Below, piece by piece: positions 17,280 to 26,175 of a stretch of 64,000 nt of DNA (positions are counted from its first letter, which is position 1; each line of letters starts with the position of its first letter). Source of the stretch: Butyrivibrio sp. WCD3002 (GTDB lineage Bacteria > Bacillota > Clostridia > Lachnospirales > Lachnospiraceae). The notes under the pieces were generated by a model, which was given only the letters and a program-made list of their open reading frames with translations, had not been told where the DNA came from and ran no database searches. The stretch is taken from positions 45,289 through 109,288 of the forward strand of contig NZ_AUJO01000002.1 of the NCBI RefSeq assembly GCF_000424265.1, written 5' to 3'. Both the position numbers and the translations under genes were made by a program.

Positions 17280-18746
17280 TTACTGAATTTTGGAACCTGA
17301 ATCCCTCTTACCCTTCAAAAGCTTGGTGTAAGAAGAAAGCACTTTCTTCGGAACCTTGAATGATGCCCCTTTCTTTATCTTCTTGAAGGCCTTGGAACCA
17401 ACCTTCTTTACCTTGTTGCCTTTGAAGGTAACCTTCTTAAGCTTAGAGCAGTTATAGAATGCCTTCTTACCAATCTTTGTAACATTCTTACCGATTGTAG
17501 CCTTTGTAAGATTCTTGCAGCCTGTAAATGCGCTGTCACCAATCTCTGTGATGCTATTACCTATTGTAAGGCTCTTTATAGCACTTCCCTTAAAGGCGTT
17601 ATTTGCAATCTTTGTTACAGCGTAGCTCTTACCACCGATAGTAACATTTGCAGGAACACTGAAATTCCCTGCTGCAGTGGTTGCTGCTGTAACAGTAGCA
17701 TTTTCACTATCAATCTTGTAGGTTGCATTGTTTATGGTGACTTCTGTTTCAGCTACAGGCTCTTCAACCTTCTTAGGCTCTTCCTGTTTCTGTGGTGTTT
17801 CATTGGTTACTTCTGCCGTTTTTTCTTTATCGAAAACAAAGGTCAAAGGACTGAAATACTGGATTCCCTTGTTGTCAAAGTCCTTTGCGGCATGGCTGTT
17901 TATCTTAAGTTCTACACTTCCTTTGCAGCTGCAGGTATCAAGCTTTTTAAACTCAAGGCCTACACTCTTTCTGGTAATGCCGACATCATATTTTCCATCA
18001 TTATTGACGTCAACCTTTAAAGGCAGACTATTCTTTATATCCCTGGTTTCTTTATCAAATCTGATCTTATCAATATTATTAAGAGTATTAACAACACGCT
18101 CTTCATCTATTGGTGCAAAATGGTCAGAACTAACGAAGATAAAGTTTTCTTCGCTGAGATCCATGGTATAAGGTCCTTCACACATGAGTGATCCTGTGTC
18201 GTCGGGAACAGTGAAGGTATAATAGAAAAACATTTCCCCTAACTCATTTGCATCTGCTTCTTTTGTATCATAAACCAGGAATCTATTATCCTGATCACAG
18301 AACTTAAGTGTACAATGATCCCATATTTTTTCAGAGTCTACAACCGGGTCGCCCCATTCATCTAATTTACGTGTCTGAGCAAAAATTTGGATTCTGCCGG
18401 TATAAGTCTGACCTGCTTGAAGCGTATCTATTTTATTTCCATTTTCTCCATAAAAATATTCTGTATCTTTTCCCACACTAAGATCCACATAAATACTACA
18501 TATACCCTCCATGTGATTTTGCTTATAATACACTTTAACTGAGTGGGGCTCCTCAGTATTATCAGGAATCAGCTCCCAAATATGCATACCTTCCTTAGGC
18601 TTAAGAAGCGGTAGAGTTACAACTCTGTTAACAAAGTCAACCTTAAACTTATCTCCTTCTGCTGCGTGTGTATTAACGGAAACTGTTGCGAATAACATAA
18701 AGAACGATAACAAGAACATTAGTGAAAACTTTTTCAAACCAGACAT
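17280..18746 (-). CDS. Secreted BspA-like leucine-rich-repeat protein (paralogue 2)
   Basis: 488 residues with a signal peptide (cleavage near VNTHAAEG), a unique N-terminal region, a Pro/Glu/Lys linker and BspA-like repeats ending in the same basic tail as the neighbour (KKGASFKVPKKVLSSYTK). N-terminal regions of the two paralogues are clearly different except for short stretches such as LDTC(S/D)C, while the C-terminal modules are almost interchangeable, so the repeat module looks recently duplicated or gene-converted. Ribosome site AAAGGGGG precedes the ATG. No sortase motif or TM at the C-terminus is seen; attachment may rely on the basic tail. Confidence 0.88.
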   Translation of the reverse strand: MSGLKKFSLMFLLSFFMLFATVSVNTHAAEGDKFKVDFVNRVVTLPLLKPKEGMHIWELIPDNTEEPHSVKVYYKQNHMEGICSIYVDLSVGKDTEYFYGENGNKIDTLQAGQTYTGRIQIFAQTRKLDEWGDPVVDSEKIWDHCTLKFCDQDNRFLVYDTKEADANELGEMFFYYTFTVPDDTGSLMCEGPYTMDLSEENFIFVSSDHFAPIDEERVVNTLNNIDKIRFDKETRDIKNSLPLKVDVNNDGKYDVGITRKSVGLEFKKLDTCSCKGSVELKINSHAAKDFDNKGIQYFSPLTFVFDKEKTAEVTNETPQKQEEPKKVEEPVAETEVTINNATYKIDSENATVTAATTAAGNFSVPANVTIGGKSYAVTKIANNAFKGSAIKSLTIGNSITEIGDSAFTGCKNLTKATIGKNVTKIGKKAFYNCSKLKKVTFKGNKVKKVGSKAFKKIKKGASFKVPKKVLSSYTKLLKGKRDSGSKIQ

Positions 18747-18892
18747 ATTAAATTACCCCCTTTTCCAACATGAATTATAGCTAAAAAAGAGGGGGTATAT
18801 ACTACGAATTATGAACAGATTCGTGCATAACTCGTACTTGACAATAATATTTCTTTGTGATTTTGCTTATGCATTCTTAATAAATATTTTGA

Positions 18893-19900
18893 TTATAGTG
18901 AAACCTGCGAGCAGTAATCCTTAAAAATATCATTTATGTAAGCTTTATCAAGAGCTTCTCCGATGATGATAAGGACGTTTTTGCTACTGACAATGGGAGT
19001 TAAACTTATTTCCTTTTCAGTGGCATTAAGCTCTGCCTGAGAGTTCTCACCGGTTTTTACAAAGCCCTTTATTCTGATTACGTGTCCTGCCTTTTCATCC
19101 TTAAACAGAGATGTAGCTGTTTCTCTAAGCTTATCCTCAGGCATCGCCACATCAAAATAAAACAGAGGATTATACTGCTCATCTTCTATAGGAAGCTTTA
19201 CATAGGAGGCGTGTCTGTATCCGGCTTTTTCTATGTTTTCAAAATCAGAATCTGTCAGGTCAGAAAAGCTTTTAGCAATGAAGTGTTTTTCCGGCGAAAA
19301 CCAAAATTCGTCCTTATCGCCTTTAGGCTCATTAGCAGGAGCTTTGGATTTACCGGAGCATCCAAGTCCAAACTCAGCCATTATCTCATTTATTTTGCCC
19401 ATGACATTTTGGGCATCAGTATCCTGTGAAAGCTTACTGAGAACTATTTTCCCTGCACAGGCTATCTCTGACATGAACAGATATCTTGATACACCAGAAA
19501 GCTCGCTTACACTCTTAGCATCCACGATAGAGATAACGTTGCCAATCTCATACCATCTATCAAGGGGTTCATCGTAGAGTACGTCAAAGAATTCATCCAC
19601 GTCATAGATTCCTGAAGGCTCGATTATCACTCTGTCATAACCACTCATACCCATGGAAATAAGCTTGGTTCGAAATCGCCTTCTGTGAGCTTCTTTTCCA
19701 TCGCCGCCAACTATCATCTCCAGATTACAGTTATCTCCGTAAAGGTCCTGAAGGAGCACCATGTCCACGTTTACTGCGCCGTAGTCATTCTCTATTATGC
19801 AGATTTTCTCACCCTTATTAAGAAGATACCTGGCATATTCCCTTATAAAAGTAGTTTTTCCTGATCCAAGAAAGCCTGTTACCAAATCTATTTTTACCAT
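18893..19900 (-). CDS. CobW/COG0523-like GTPase, divergent
   Basis: 335-residue G3E-family P-loop protein, the group of metal-insertion GTPases (CobW, YjiA, ZNG1). Walker A is GFLGSGKTT at residues 9-17, with downstream IENDYG and IIEPSGIYD. Two family hallmarks are missing: the metal-binding CxCC loop is replaced by IVGGDGKEAHRRR, and the guanine-specificity N/TKxD motif reads SKLS. Its ATG overlaps the M19 dipeptidase stop (TGATG), so the two are translationally coupled; a role in metal loading of that zinc enzyme is an attractive inference. The missing cysteines mean any metal chemistry must differ from standard COG0523. Confidence 0.85.
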   Translation of the reverse strand: MVKIDLVTGFLGSGKTTFIREYARYLLNKGEKICIIENDYGAVNVDMVLLQDLYGDNCNLEMIVGGDGKEAHRRRFRTKLISMGMSGYDRVIIEPSGIYDVDEFFDVLYDEPLDRWYEIGNVISIVDAKSVSELSGVSRYLFMSEIACAGKIVLSKLSQDTDAQNVMGKINEIMAEFGLGCSGKSKAPANEPKGDKDEFWFSPEKHFIAKSFSDLTDSDFENIEKAGYRHASYVKLPIEDEQYNPLFYFDVAMPEDKLRETATSLFKDEKAGHVIRIKGFVKTGENSQAELNATEKEISLTPIVSSKNVLIIIGEALDKAYINDIFKDYCSQVSL

Positions 19901-20886
19901 CAGATGCTCTCCAATACTCTCATTACATTTTCACTTGCAAACTTATCAAGAACCGAAGAAGAAAGCCCTTTCTTTGAAAGAATATCAAATAAAAGGTCCA
20001 TTTCCTCAGGATGCTTTATCTCAATATCGCCGTGTATTCCGTCAAAATCGGTGCCAAGAGCTATGATATCCTCGCCTCCGACCTTATACATATGAAGTAC
20101 ATGTGAAGCGATAAATTCAGCTTTGGACTTTGGATCGCCCTCCCCTATATTCACGAATTCGGGAGCAAAATTAACTCCTGCTACGCCTCCCTTTGAGGCT
20201 ATGATTTTTATCATTTCATCAGTCAGATTTCTTTGATGGTCTGTCAGCACTCTGCAGCTCGAGTGAGATGCTATAAAGGGCTTTTTGCATGTCTTTGCAA
20301 CGTCAAAGAATCCGCCGTCCGATAAATGTGATACGTCCACAAGAATGCCAAGTCTGTTCATCTCTTCCACTGCTTCAAAGCCAAAGGTTTTAAGCCCCTT
20401 TTCCATAATGCTCTTATCTGCAGAGTTGGGATATCCAAGACAGTTCTCACCGTTCCAGGTAAGTCCGATGGCACGAACGCCGTCGTCATAGACACTTCTT
20501 AGCTTATCAAGACTTCCGTTTAAAAATCTTCCATCTTCAAGTGTGAGCATAGCCGATGCCTTGCCTGCCGCCTTATTTTTCCTGACATCCTCTGCACTTA
20601 ATGCAATCGCTATTGAATCTGAATGCTTCTCTACCTGTGAATAGAGAATGCTTTTAAGCTCGCTGTAATACTCATCATCAGATGGAATCTCTCTGGTAAA
20701 TCCCGCCTGCTTTTTAGTCTCCTCATCAAGCTCCGGTATAAAAAATACTGCAAAAAACTGCAGCAGCTGCCCTGCCTTGATCATATTTGAAATACTCTGC
20801 ATACCCTGACCCTCAAAGAGCCTCTCTTCCCCTTCAAAAAAGGCCTTCATCAAAGTATCGCAATGCATATCCGCATACGCTCTCAT
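19900..20886 (-). CDS. M19 family membrane-dipeptidase-like zinc peptidase
   Basis: 328-residue TIM-barrel dipeptidase of the renal dipeptidase family. Metal and catalytic segments are MHCDT (near residue 7), TLEDGRFL, DVSHLS, ASHSSCR and LGTDFDGIHG. No signal peptide, so cytosolic. I chose the ATG at 20886, preceded by GGAGG with 5 bases spacing, over an ATG 12 bases upstream that lies inside this site. The stop overlaps the CobW-like gene start by one base. It diverges from ywlG. Substrate probably L- or D-dipeptides. Confidence 0.92.
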   Translation of the reverse strand: MRAYADMHCDTLMKAFFEGEERLFEGQGMQSISNMIKAGQLLQFFAVFFIPELDEETKKQAGFTREIPSDDEYYSELKSILYSQVEKHSDSIAIALSAEDVRKNKAAGKASAMLTLEDGRFLNGSLDKLRSVYDDGVRAIGLTWNGENCLGYPNSADKSIMEKGLKTFGFEAVEEMNRLGILVDVSHLSDGGFFDVAKTCKKPFIASHSSCRVLTDHQRNLTDEMIKIIASKGGVAGVNFAPEFVNIGEGDPKSKAEFIASHVLHMYKVGGEDIIALGTDFDGIHGDIEIKHPEEMDLLFDILSKKGLSSSVLDKFASENVMRVLESI

Positions 20887-21006
20887 ACTCTCCTCCATTT
20901 GGTTATATTAAATTAGTTGTTTTTGGGTTATATTTATAATACAAAATTGAGAATATAATATTACACAACTTCTATAATACTACATTACATCAGAAGGAGC
21001 ATTACA

Positions 21007-21570
21007 ATGAATTTTGAAGAAATTACAGCCCAGAGCAGACAGGCAGTTACAGAAATACTTGAAGCAGCTAACCTTAAGAAAGGTTCCATTTTTGTCATCG
21101 GTTGCTCATCCAGTGAAGTCCTTGGCGATCAGATCGGTACCGCCACAAACGTGGATGTGGCAAATGCCGTATATGACGGAATAATCCCCGTACTTAAAGA
21201 ACACGGAATATATGCAGCTGCCCAGTGCTGCGAACATCTAAACAGAGCTCTCGTAGTTGAACGTGAAACTATGGAAAAATATGACTTCGAGCAGGTCAAC
21301 GCCATTCCTCAGCCCAATCATGCTGGTGGCGCCCTGGGAACAGTATGCTATCAGAGATTCGATGATCCGGTTCTTGTTGAAAGCCTTAACTACAAGGCAG
21401 ATGCAGGAATTGATATTGGCGGCACCATGATAGGAATGCACATGCACAGCGTCGTAGTACCCATGCGCATATCTCTTCGTAAGATTGGCGCAGCGCCCAT
21501 AATCTGTGCACGTCACAGGCCCAAATATGTAGGTGGTCAGAGAGCCATCTATGATGAAAATCTCATGTGA
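21007..21570 (+). CDS. ywlG: YwlG/TIGR01440 family protein
   Basis: 187-residue UPF0340 protein, a widespread Firmicutes family of unknown function. Recognisable segments are IFVIGCSSSEVLGDQIG, CCEHLNRALVVERE and PKYVGGQRAIYDEN close to the end, which is where the family normally ends. Strong ribosome site AGAAGGAG 7 bases before ATG. Its TGA stop is followed directly and in frame by a 34-codon relic of a BspA-like tail. Cytosolic; no pathway can be assigned. Confidence 0.88.
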   Translation: MNFEEITAQSRQAVTEILEAANLKKGSIFVIGCSSSEVLGDQIGTATNVDVANAVYDGIIPVLKEHGIYAAAQCCEHLNRALVVERETMEKYDFEQVNAIPQPNHAGGALGTVCYQRFDDPVLVESLNYKADAGIDIGGTMIGMHMHSVVVPMRISLRKIGAAPIICARHRPKYVGGQRAIYDENLM

Positions 21571-21675
21571 AAATTAAAGAAGGGTGCAACCTTCAAGGTA
21601 CCAAAGAAAGTGCTCTCCTCTTACACCAAACTTCTTAAAGGTAAGAGAGACAACGGATCGAAGGTTACTAAGTAA
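21571..21675 (+). pseudogene. orphan BspA-like C-terminal tail in frame after the ywlG stop
   Basis: Immediately after the ywlG TGA, the same frame continues for 34 codons to TAA as KLKKGATFKVPKKVLSSY and onward TKLLKGKRDNGSK, matching the last 34 residues of both BspA-like paralogues (15084 and 17280 genes). It has no start codon of its own and no repeat module. It is a relic left by recombination at the 3' end of ywlG, or a substrate for readthrough fusion. Opposite strand to the paralogues. Confidence 0.85.
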
Positions 21676-21710
21676 TACTTTAAAACATGTGCCGAAAGGG
21701 TCATTTAAAA

Positions 21711-21745
21711 ATGGAGACTGCAATTTGCAGTCTCCATTTGCTTTG
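21711..21745 (+). terminator. intrinsic terminator after ywlG
   Basis: ATGGAGACTGC (21711-21721) pairs with GCAGTCTCCAT (21727-21737), five-base loop, then TTGCTTTGTAT. Confidence 0.8.
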
Positions 21746-21766
21746 TATATAATAGGATGCTATAAT
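21738..21766 (+). promoter_or_regulatory. promoter of the HTH-Uma2 gene
   Basis: TTGCTT (21738-21743), 17-base spacer, TATAAT (21761-21766); the -35 box overlaps the tail of the ywlG terminator. About 58 bases before the ATG. Confidence 0.6.
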
Positions 21767-21788
21767 ATATAAAACTATTGTATATTAT

Positions 21789-21802
21789 CGATATTTATAT
21801 CG
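21789..21802 (+). promoter_or_regulatory. palindrome, possible operator
   Basis: CGATAT and ATATCG flank a two-base centre, between the promoter and the start of a gene encoding an N-terminal HTH; autoregulation is possible but unproven. Confidence 0.3.
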
Positions 21803-21824
21803 CAACATTTCCAGGAGGAACCAA

Positions 21825-22763
21825 ATGACCATAAAACAGATGCGTGAGATTAAGGAAACCAGGGGATACAGCTATAGCCAACTCTCAGAATATACAGGAG
21901 TGCCATCTATCACACTCCAGAAGATTTTTACAGGCAAAACCAAGAATCCTCGTAAGGCTACTTTGGATGCTATAGAACGGGTTCTTTCAGGCAATGAAGC
22001 TACTTATCAGGGCAAAGCTTATGAGTATGGTTCGTCAGGATTTAGCGGAAATACCGGCGATACTTTATTTGATCTACAAAATACTAATAGCTCCATGCTG
22101 ATGGAGGGAGCTCCTGCTTTTAGCCCTGATGAAACAACAAATGGCGACAATACTTTAAGGCAGCCCACACCCGAAGGTATAAAATATGGAAGTCCCTATA
22201 AGAAACAGGGAGAATTTACTCTTGAAGACTACTATGCTCTTCCTGATGAGCAGAGAGTTGAGCTTATTGATGGAGTGTTCTATGACATGTCAGCACCTAG
22301 AATTGTTCACCAGGATATCTCCTATGTAATTCATTCCGCCATAGCTGATTTCATTAAGAAAAACAAAGGAAAGTGTAAGGCATTTTCTGCACCAGTTGAT
22401 GTACAGATAGACTGCGACGATAAGACCATGGTTCAACCCGATGTTCTGGTTATCTGTGACAGAAGTAAAATAAAGGGTTTTGGCGTATATGGTGCCCCGG
22501 ACTTTCTTGTGGAAATACTTTCAAAATCCACCAGAAAAAAGGATATGACAATCAAGCTTGTAAAATATGAGGAAGCCGGTGTGCGTGAATATTGGATAAT
22601 TGATCCGCATAAAAAGTGCCTGATAAAATATAACTTTATGGATGAGGATTTTATTCCTGAAATAATGCCTCTTAAAGGGGAAGCGCCTGTTGCTATCTTT
22701 GATGGAAAGCTAAAGATCAGCCTTGATGAAATAGCAGCCTCCATCGAAGAATTTGGTGAATAA
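21825..22763 (+). CDS. XRE-type HTH fused to a Uma2 (DUF820) PD-(D/E)XK nuclease domain
   Basis: 312 residues. Residues 1-55 form a Cro/C1-like helix-turn-helix (MREIKETRGYSYSQLSEYTG, then ITLQKIFTGKTKNPRKATL). A low-complexity linker (56-125) leads to a Uma2-family domain (130-312) with the fold's acidic and lysine positions: VELIDGVFY, VQPDVLVIC, LVEILSKSTRKKD, and YWIIDP. Uma2 proteins are abundant, mostly uncharacterised nuclease-like proteins. The HTH fusion suggests targeted DNA binding. Ribosome site AGGAGG is 6 bases before ATG. Solitary gene with its own promoter and a bidirectional terminator. No toxin-antitoxin partner is seen beside it. Confidence 0.88.
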   Translation: MTIKQMREIKETRGYSYSQLSEYTGVPSITLQKIFTGKTKNPRKATLDAIERVLSGNEATYQGKAYEYGSSGFSGNTGDTLFDLQNTNSSMLMEGAPAFSPDETTNGDNTLRQPTPEGIKYGSPYKKQGEFTLEDYYALPDEQRVELIDGVFYDMSAPRIVHQDISYVIHSAIADFIKKNKGKCKAFSAPVDVQIDCDDKTMVQPDVLVICDRSKIKGFGVYGAPDFLVEILSKSTRKKDMTIKLVKYEEAGVREYWIIDPHKKCLIKYNFMDEDFIPEIMPLKGEAPVAIFDGKLKISLDEIAASIEEFGE

Positions 22764-22774
22764 GAATAAATCTG

Positions 22775-22812
22775 AAAAAGCAGCAGCGAAGTTCATCGCT
22801 GCTGCTTCTTAT
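22775..22812. terminator. bidirectional terminator between HTH-Uma2 and carB
   Basis: AAGCAGCAGCGA (22778-22789) pairs with TCGCTGCTGCTT (22796-22807). A-run on the left gives TTTTT for carB on the minus strand; CTTATTTC follows on the plus strand. Confidence 0.85.
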
Positions 22813-22816
22813 TTCA

Positions 22817-25800
22817 CTATATCTTTGCAATATCTACAAGCTCTAAAGTATCTTCTTTATATGCATCCTCCAAGCTTGTTACCAGCGCTCTTGCTGTATC
22901 AAGGGCTGTAATTACATTAACGCCTGTCTCGATTGCTGTGCGGCGGATCAGGAATCCGTCACGGGTCTTGTCTCGTCCCTGAGTAGGTGTGTCGATTACA
23001 AGGTCTATTCTGTGTCCAAGGATAAGGTCGATGACTGTAGGTGATTCCTGACTTATACGGTTGACCTTACGGGCCTTTACGCCGTTCTCATTAAGAGTAT
23101 CTGCTGTGGAACGTGTTGCGTAAATTATATAGCCAAGCTTTTCAAAGCGTCTTGCTATATCAATTACTTCACCCTTATCGGAATCCTTAACTGTGATGAT
23201 CATCTGCTTATGCTTGGGAAGCTTTATGCCTGCTCCAAGGAAAGCTTTGTAAAGAGCTTCACTGTAGGACTTGCTGATACCAAGACACTCACCTGTACTC
23301 TTCATCTCAGGTCCAAGGCTGATCTCAGCTCCTCTGATCTTTTCAAAGGAGAATACCGGCATCTTGATGGCGATGTGCTCAGCTTCAGGCTGAAGTCCCG
23401 GTGTATAGCCAAGATCTGTGAGCTTTTTGCCCATCATTACCTGTGCTGCCAGATCCACGATCGGAATACCTGTAACCTTACTGATATAAGGAACGGTTCT
23501 TGATGATCTTGGGTTGGCCTCGATGATGTAAACCTCATCTCCCACTGCGATAAACTGTACATTTATAAGTCCGATTACATGAAGGGCTTTAGCAAGTCTC
23601 TCTGTGTAATCAGCGATAGTCTGCTTAACCTTATCAGACAGTGACTGTGCAGGATAAACCGAGATGGAGTCACCGGAGTGTATTCCTGATCTCTCGATAT
23701 GCTCCATGATACCGGGGATAACGATGTTCTCTCCGTCGCAAACCGCATCAACCTCTGTCTCAACACCCTGAAGGTACTTATCAACAAGGATGGGATGATC
23801 CTGAGCAATTCTGTTGATGATGTTAATAAACTCTTCTATCTCCTGATCTGAAAGTGCAATCTGCATGCCCTGTCCGCCAAGTACGTAGGAAGGTCTTACA
23901 AGTACGGGATAGCCAAGTCTGTTTGCAACTTCCTTTGCTTCCTCAGCGGTGTAAACTGTAGCACCCTCAGCGCGCTTAATTCCTGTCTCTTCAAGGATTC
24001 TGTCAAAGATCTCTCTATCCTCAGCAGCATCAACATCCTCTGCCTTGGTTCCGTAGATCTTAACGCCCATCTTCATGAGGTCCTGAGTAAGCTTGATTGC
24101 TGTCTGTCCGCCGAACTGAACCACAGCTCCGTCAGGCTTTTCAAGGCGAACAATGTTCTCAACATCCTCGGGTGTAAGGGGCTCGAAGTACAGCTTATCT
24201 GCTATATCGAAGTCAGTTGAAACCGTCTCAGGGTTATTATTGATGATGATGGTCTCATAGCCTTCCTTTTCAAAGGCCCATGTAGCGTGAACTGAGCAGT
24301 AGTCGAACTCGATACCCTGACCGATTCTGATGGGACCAGAACCGAGAACCAGGATCTTCTTTTTGCCTGAGCCTTCTCCTGCTGCCTCATTCTCCTCATC
24401 ACTGTCCCCGTAAACTGAGTAGTAGTAAGGAGTCTCAGCTGCGAACTCTGCAGCGCAGGTATCAACCAACTTGTAGGCTGCCTTAATTCCATAGAAATCT
24501 CTAAGGCCCTTGATTGTCTCTACCGAGAATCTTGTAAGTCTGCTTATTACCTTATCAGGATACTCAAGTCTCTTAGCCTTAAGAAGGGTATCATAGCTAA
24601 TGATTTTCTTAGCCTCTTCGAATTCCGGTACGTTTTCTTCAGAGACCTTATGTCTTGCTATGGTGCTCTTTTCACCGAGTCTTAAAAGCTTAAGCTCCAT
24701 CTTAACGAGTGTATGAATCTTGTCGATGAACCAGTGGTCGATCATTGTGATCTCGTGGATCTCGTCATGGCTCATGCCGCGACGAAGTGCCTCAGCAATA
24801 ACCCAGATTCTCTGATCATCTACAACTGTAAGACGATCCTTTAATTCATCATCATCAAGATCTGAAAAGTCGTAGCTTGTAAGGCAGTCCACATGCTGCT
24901 CCAGTGAACGGATTGCCTTCATCATGGCACCTTCAAAATTGGTGCAGATACTCATTACCTCACCGGTAGCCTTCATCTGTGTTGTAAGGGTACGCTTAGC
25001 AGTAATGAATTTATCAAAAGGAAGTCTCGGGAACTTAACTACGCAGTAGTCAAGTGTAGGCTCGAAGCTTGCGTAGGTTTTTCCTGTGATTGCATTTTTA
25101 ATCTCATCCAGTGTGTAACCAAGAGCTATCTTAGCTGCAACCTTGGCAATGGGATAACCTGTTGCCTTTGATGCAAGAGCTGATGAGCGGCTAACTCTGG
25201 GGTTAACCTCGATTACGCAGTACTCAAAGCTTGTGGGATGAAGCGCAAACTGTACGTTACATCCACCTGTGATCTGCAGCTCGTCGATGATGTTAAGAGC
25301 TGCGCTTCTGAGCATCTGATACTCTTTATCGGTAAGTGTCTGAGAAGGTGCAACTACGATACTGTCACCGGTGTGAACTCCGACAGGGTCGATGTTCTCC
25401 ATGTTGCAGACTGTGATGCAGTTACCTGCACTGTCTCGCATTACCTCGTACTCGATTTCCTTCCAACCTGCGATGCAGCGCTCAACAAGAACCTCGTTTG
25501 CTCTTGAAAGCCTGAGTCCATTCTCAAGGATTTCCTCACACTCTAATCTGTTGTGAGCGATACCGCCGCCTGATCCGCCAAGAGTAAATGCAGGACGAAG
25601 AACTACAGGGTATCCGATTTTTTCTGCAAAAGCTACACCGTCATCTACGTTATGTACTACAAGAGATGCTGCACAGGGCTCGCCGATCTTCTCCATGGTA
25701 TCCTTGAATTCCTGGCGGTCCTCAGCTTTCTTGATGGTCTCAGCAGTTGTTCCAAGAAGCTTTACTCCGTGTGATGCAAGGAATCCTGATTCTGCAAGTT

Positions 25801-26101
25801 CCATACCAAGGTTAAGTCCTGCCTGTCCTCCAAGGGTTGGAAGCACGCTGTCGGGCTTTTCCTTTTCAATGATCTGCTCAAGTACCTTCACTGTAAGAGG
25901 CTCGATATAAACCTCATCAGCGATATCTTTATCTGTCATAATGGTTGCAGGGTTGGAGTTAACAAGGATAACCTCTATGCCCTCCTCCTTAAGGGAACGG
26001 CATGCCTGAGTTCCTGCATAGTCGAACTCCGCAGCCTGGCCGATTACGATCGGTCCCGAACCTATAACCAAAACTTTTTTCACATCTTTATTCTTTGGCA
26101 T
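22817..26101 (-). CDS. carB: Carbamoyl-phosphate synthase large subunit
   Basis: 1094 residues. Makes carbamoyl phosphate from bicarbonate, ammonia and two ATP for pyrimidine and arginine synthesis. Both homologous ATP-grasp halves are evident: the first opens VLVIGSGPIVIGQAAEFDYA and the second ILVLGSGPIRIGQGIEFDYC near residue 583; each carries VRPSYVLGGQG- or LRPAFTLGGSG-type loops. The C-terminal MGS-like regulatory domain ends at LELVDIAKI. I start at the ATG at 26101 (MPKNKDVKK) with GGAAAGGAT upstream; the open extension to 26185 runs through the repeat element. Follows carA. Confidence 0.97.
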   Translation of the reverse strand: MPKNKDVKKVLVIGSGPIVIGQAAEFDYAGTQACRSLKEEGIEVILVNSNPATIMTDKDIADEVYIEPLTVKVLEQIIEKEKPDSVLPTLGGQAGLNLGMELAESGFLASHGVKLLGTTAETIKKAEDRQEFKDTMEKIGEPCAASLVVHNVDDGVAFAEKIGYPVVLRPAFTLGGSGGGIAHNRLECEEILENGLRLSRANEVLVERCIAGWKEIEYEVMRDSAGNCITVCNMENIDPVGVHTGDSIVVAPSQTLTDKEYQMLRSAALNIIDELQITGGCNVQFALHPTSFEYCVIEVNPRVSRSSALASKATGYPIAKVAAKIALGYTLDEIKNAITGKTYASFEPTLDYCVVKFPRLPFDKFITAKRTLTTQMKATGEVMSICTNFEGAMMKAIRSLEQHVDCLTSYDFSDLDDDELKDRLTVVDDQRIWVIAEALRRGMSHDEIHEITMIDHWFIDKIHTLVKMELKLLRLGEKSTIARHKVSEENVPEFEEAKKIISYDTLLKAKRLEYPDKVISRLTRFSVETIKGLRDFYGIKAAYKLVDTCAAEFAAETPYYYSVYGDSDEENEAAGEGSGKKKILVLGSGPIRIGQGIEFDYCSVHATWAFEKEGYETIIINNNPETVSTDFDIADKLYFEPLTPEDVENIVRLEKPDGAVVQFGGQTAIKLTQDLMKMGVKIYGTKAEDVDAAEDREIFDRILEETGIKRAEGATVYTAEEAKEVANRLGYPVLVRPSYVLGGQGMQIALSDQEIEEFINIINRIAQDHPILVDKYLQGVETEVDAVCDGENIVIPGIMEHIERSGIHSGDSISVYPAQSLSDKVKQTIADYTERLAKALHVIGLINVQFIAVGDEVYIIEANPRSSRTVPYISKVTGIPIVDLAAQVMMGKKLTDLGYTPGLQPEAEHIAIKMPVFSFEKIRGAEISLGPEMKSTGECLGISKSYSEALYKAFLGAGIKLPKHKQMIITVKDSDKGEVIDIARRFEKLGYIIYATRSTADTLNENGVKARKVNRISQESPTVIDLILGHRIDLVIDTPTQGRDKTRDGFLIRRTAIETGVNVITALDTARALVTSLEDAYKEDTLELVDIAKI

Positions 26102-26126
26102 GTTATATCCTTTCCAAAAATATTTA

Positions 26127-26173
26127 CCCTCATCCGGCGCTACGCGCCACCTTCTCCCTCTAAGGGAGAAGGC
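26127..26173. repeat. palindromic repeat element, short copy, between carA and carB
   Basis: Begins CCCTCATCCG, then a small inner palindrome GGCGCTACGCGCC, then ACCTTCTCCCTC and its near complement AGGGAGAAGGC. The first 32 bases match the left end of the longer element at 27395-27637. It lies 2 bases after the carA stop and 25 bases before carB. Confidence 0.85.
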
Positions 26174-26175
26174 TT

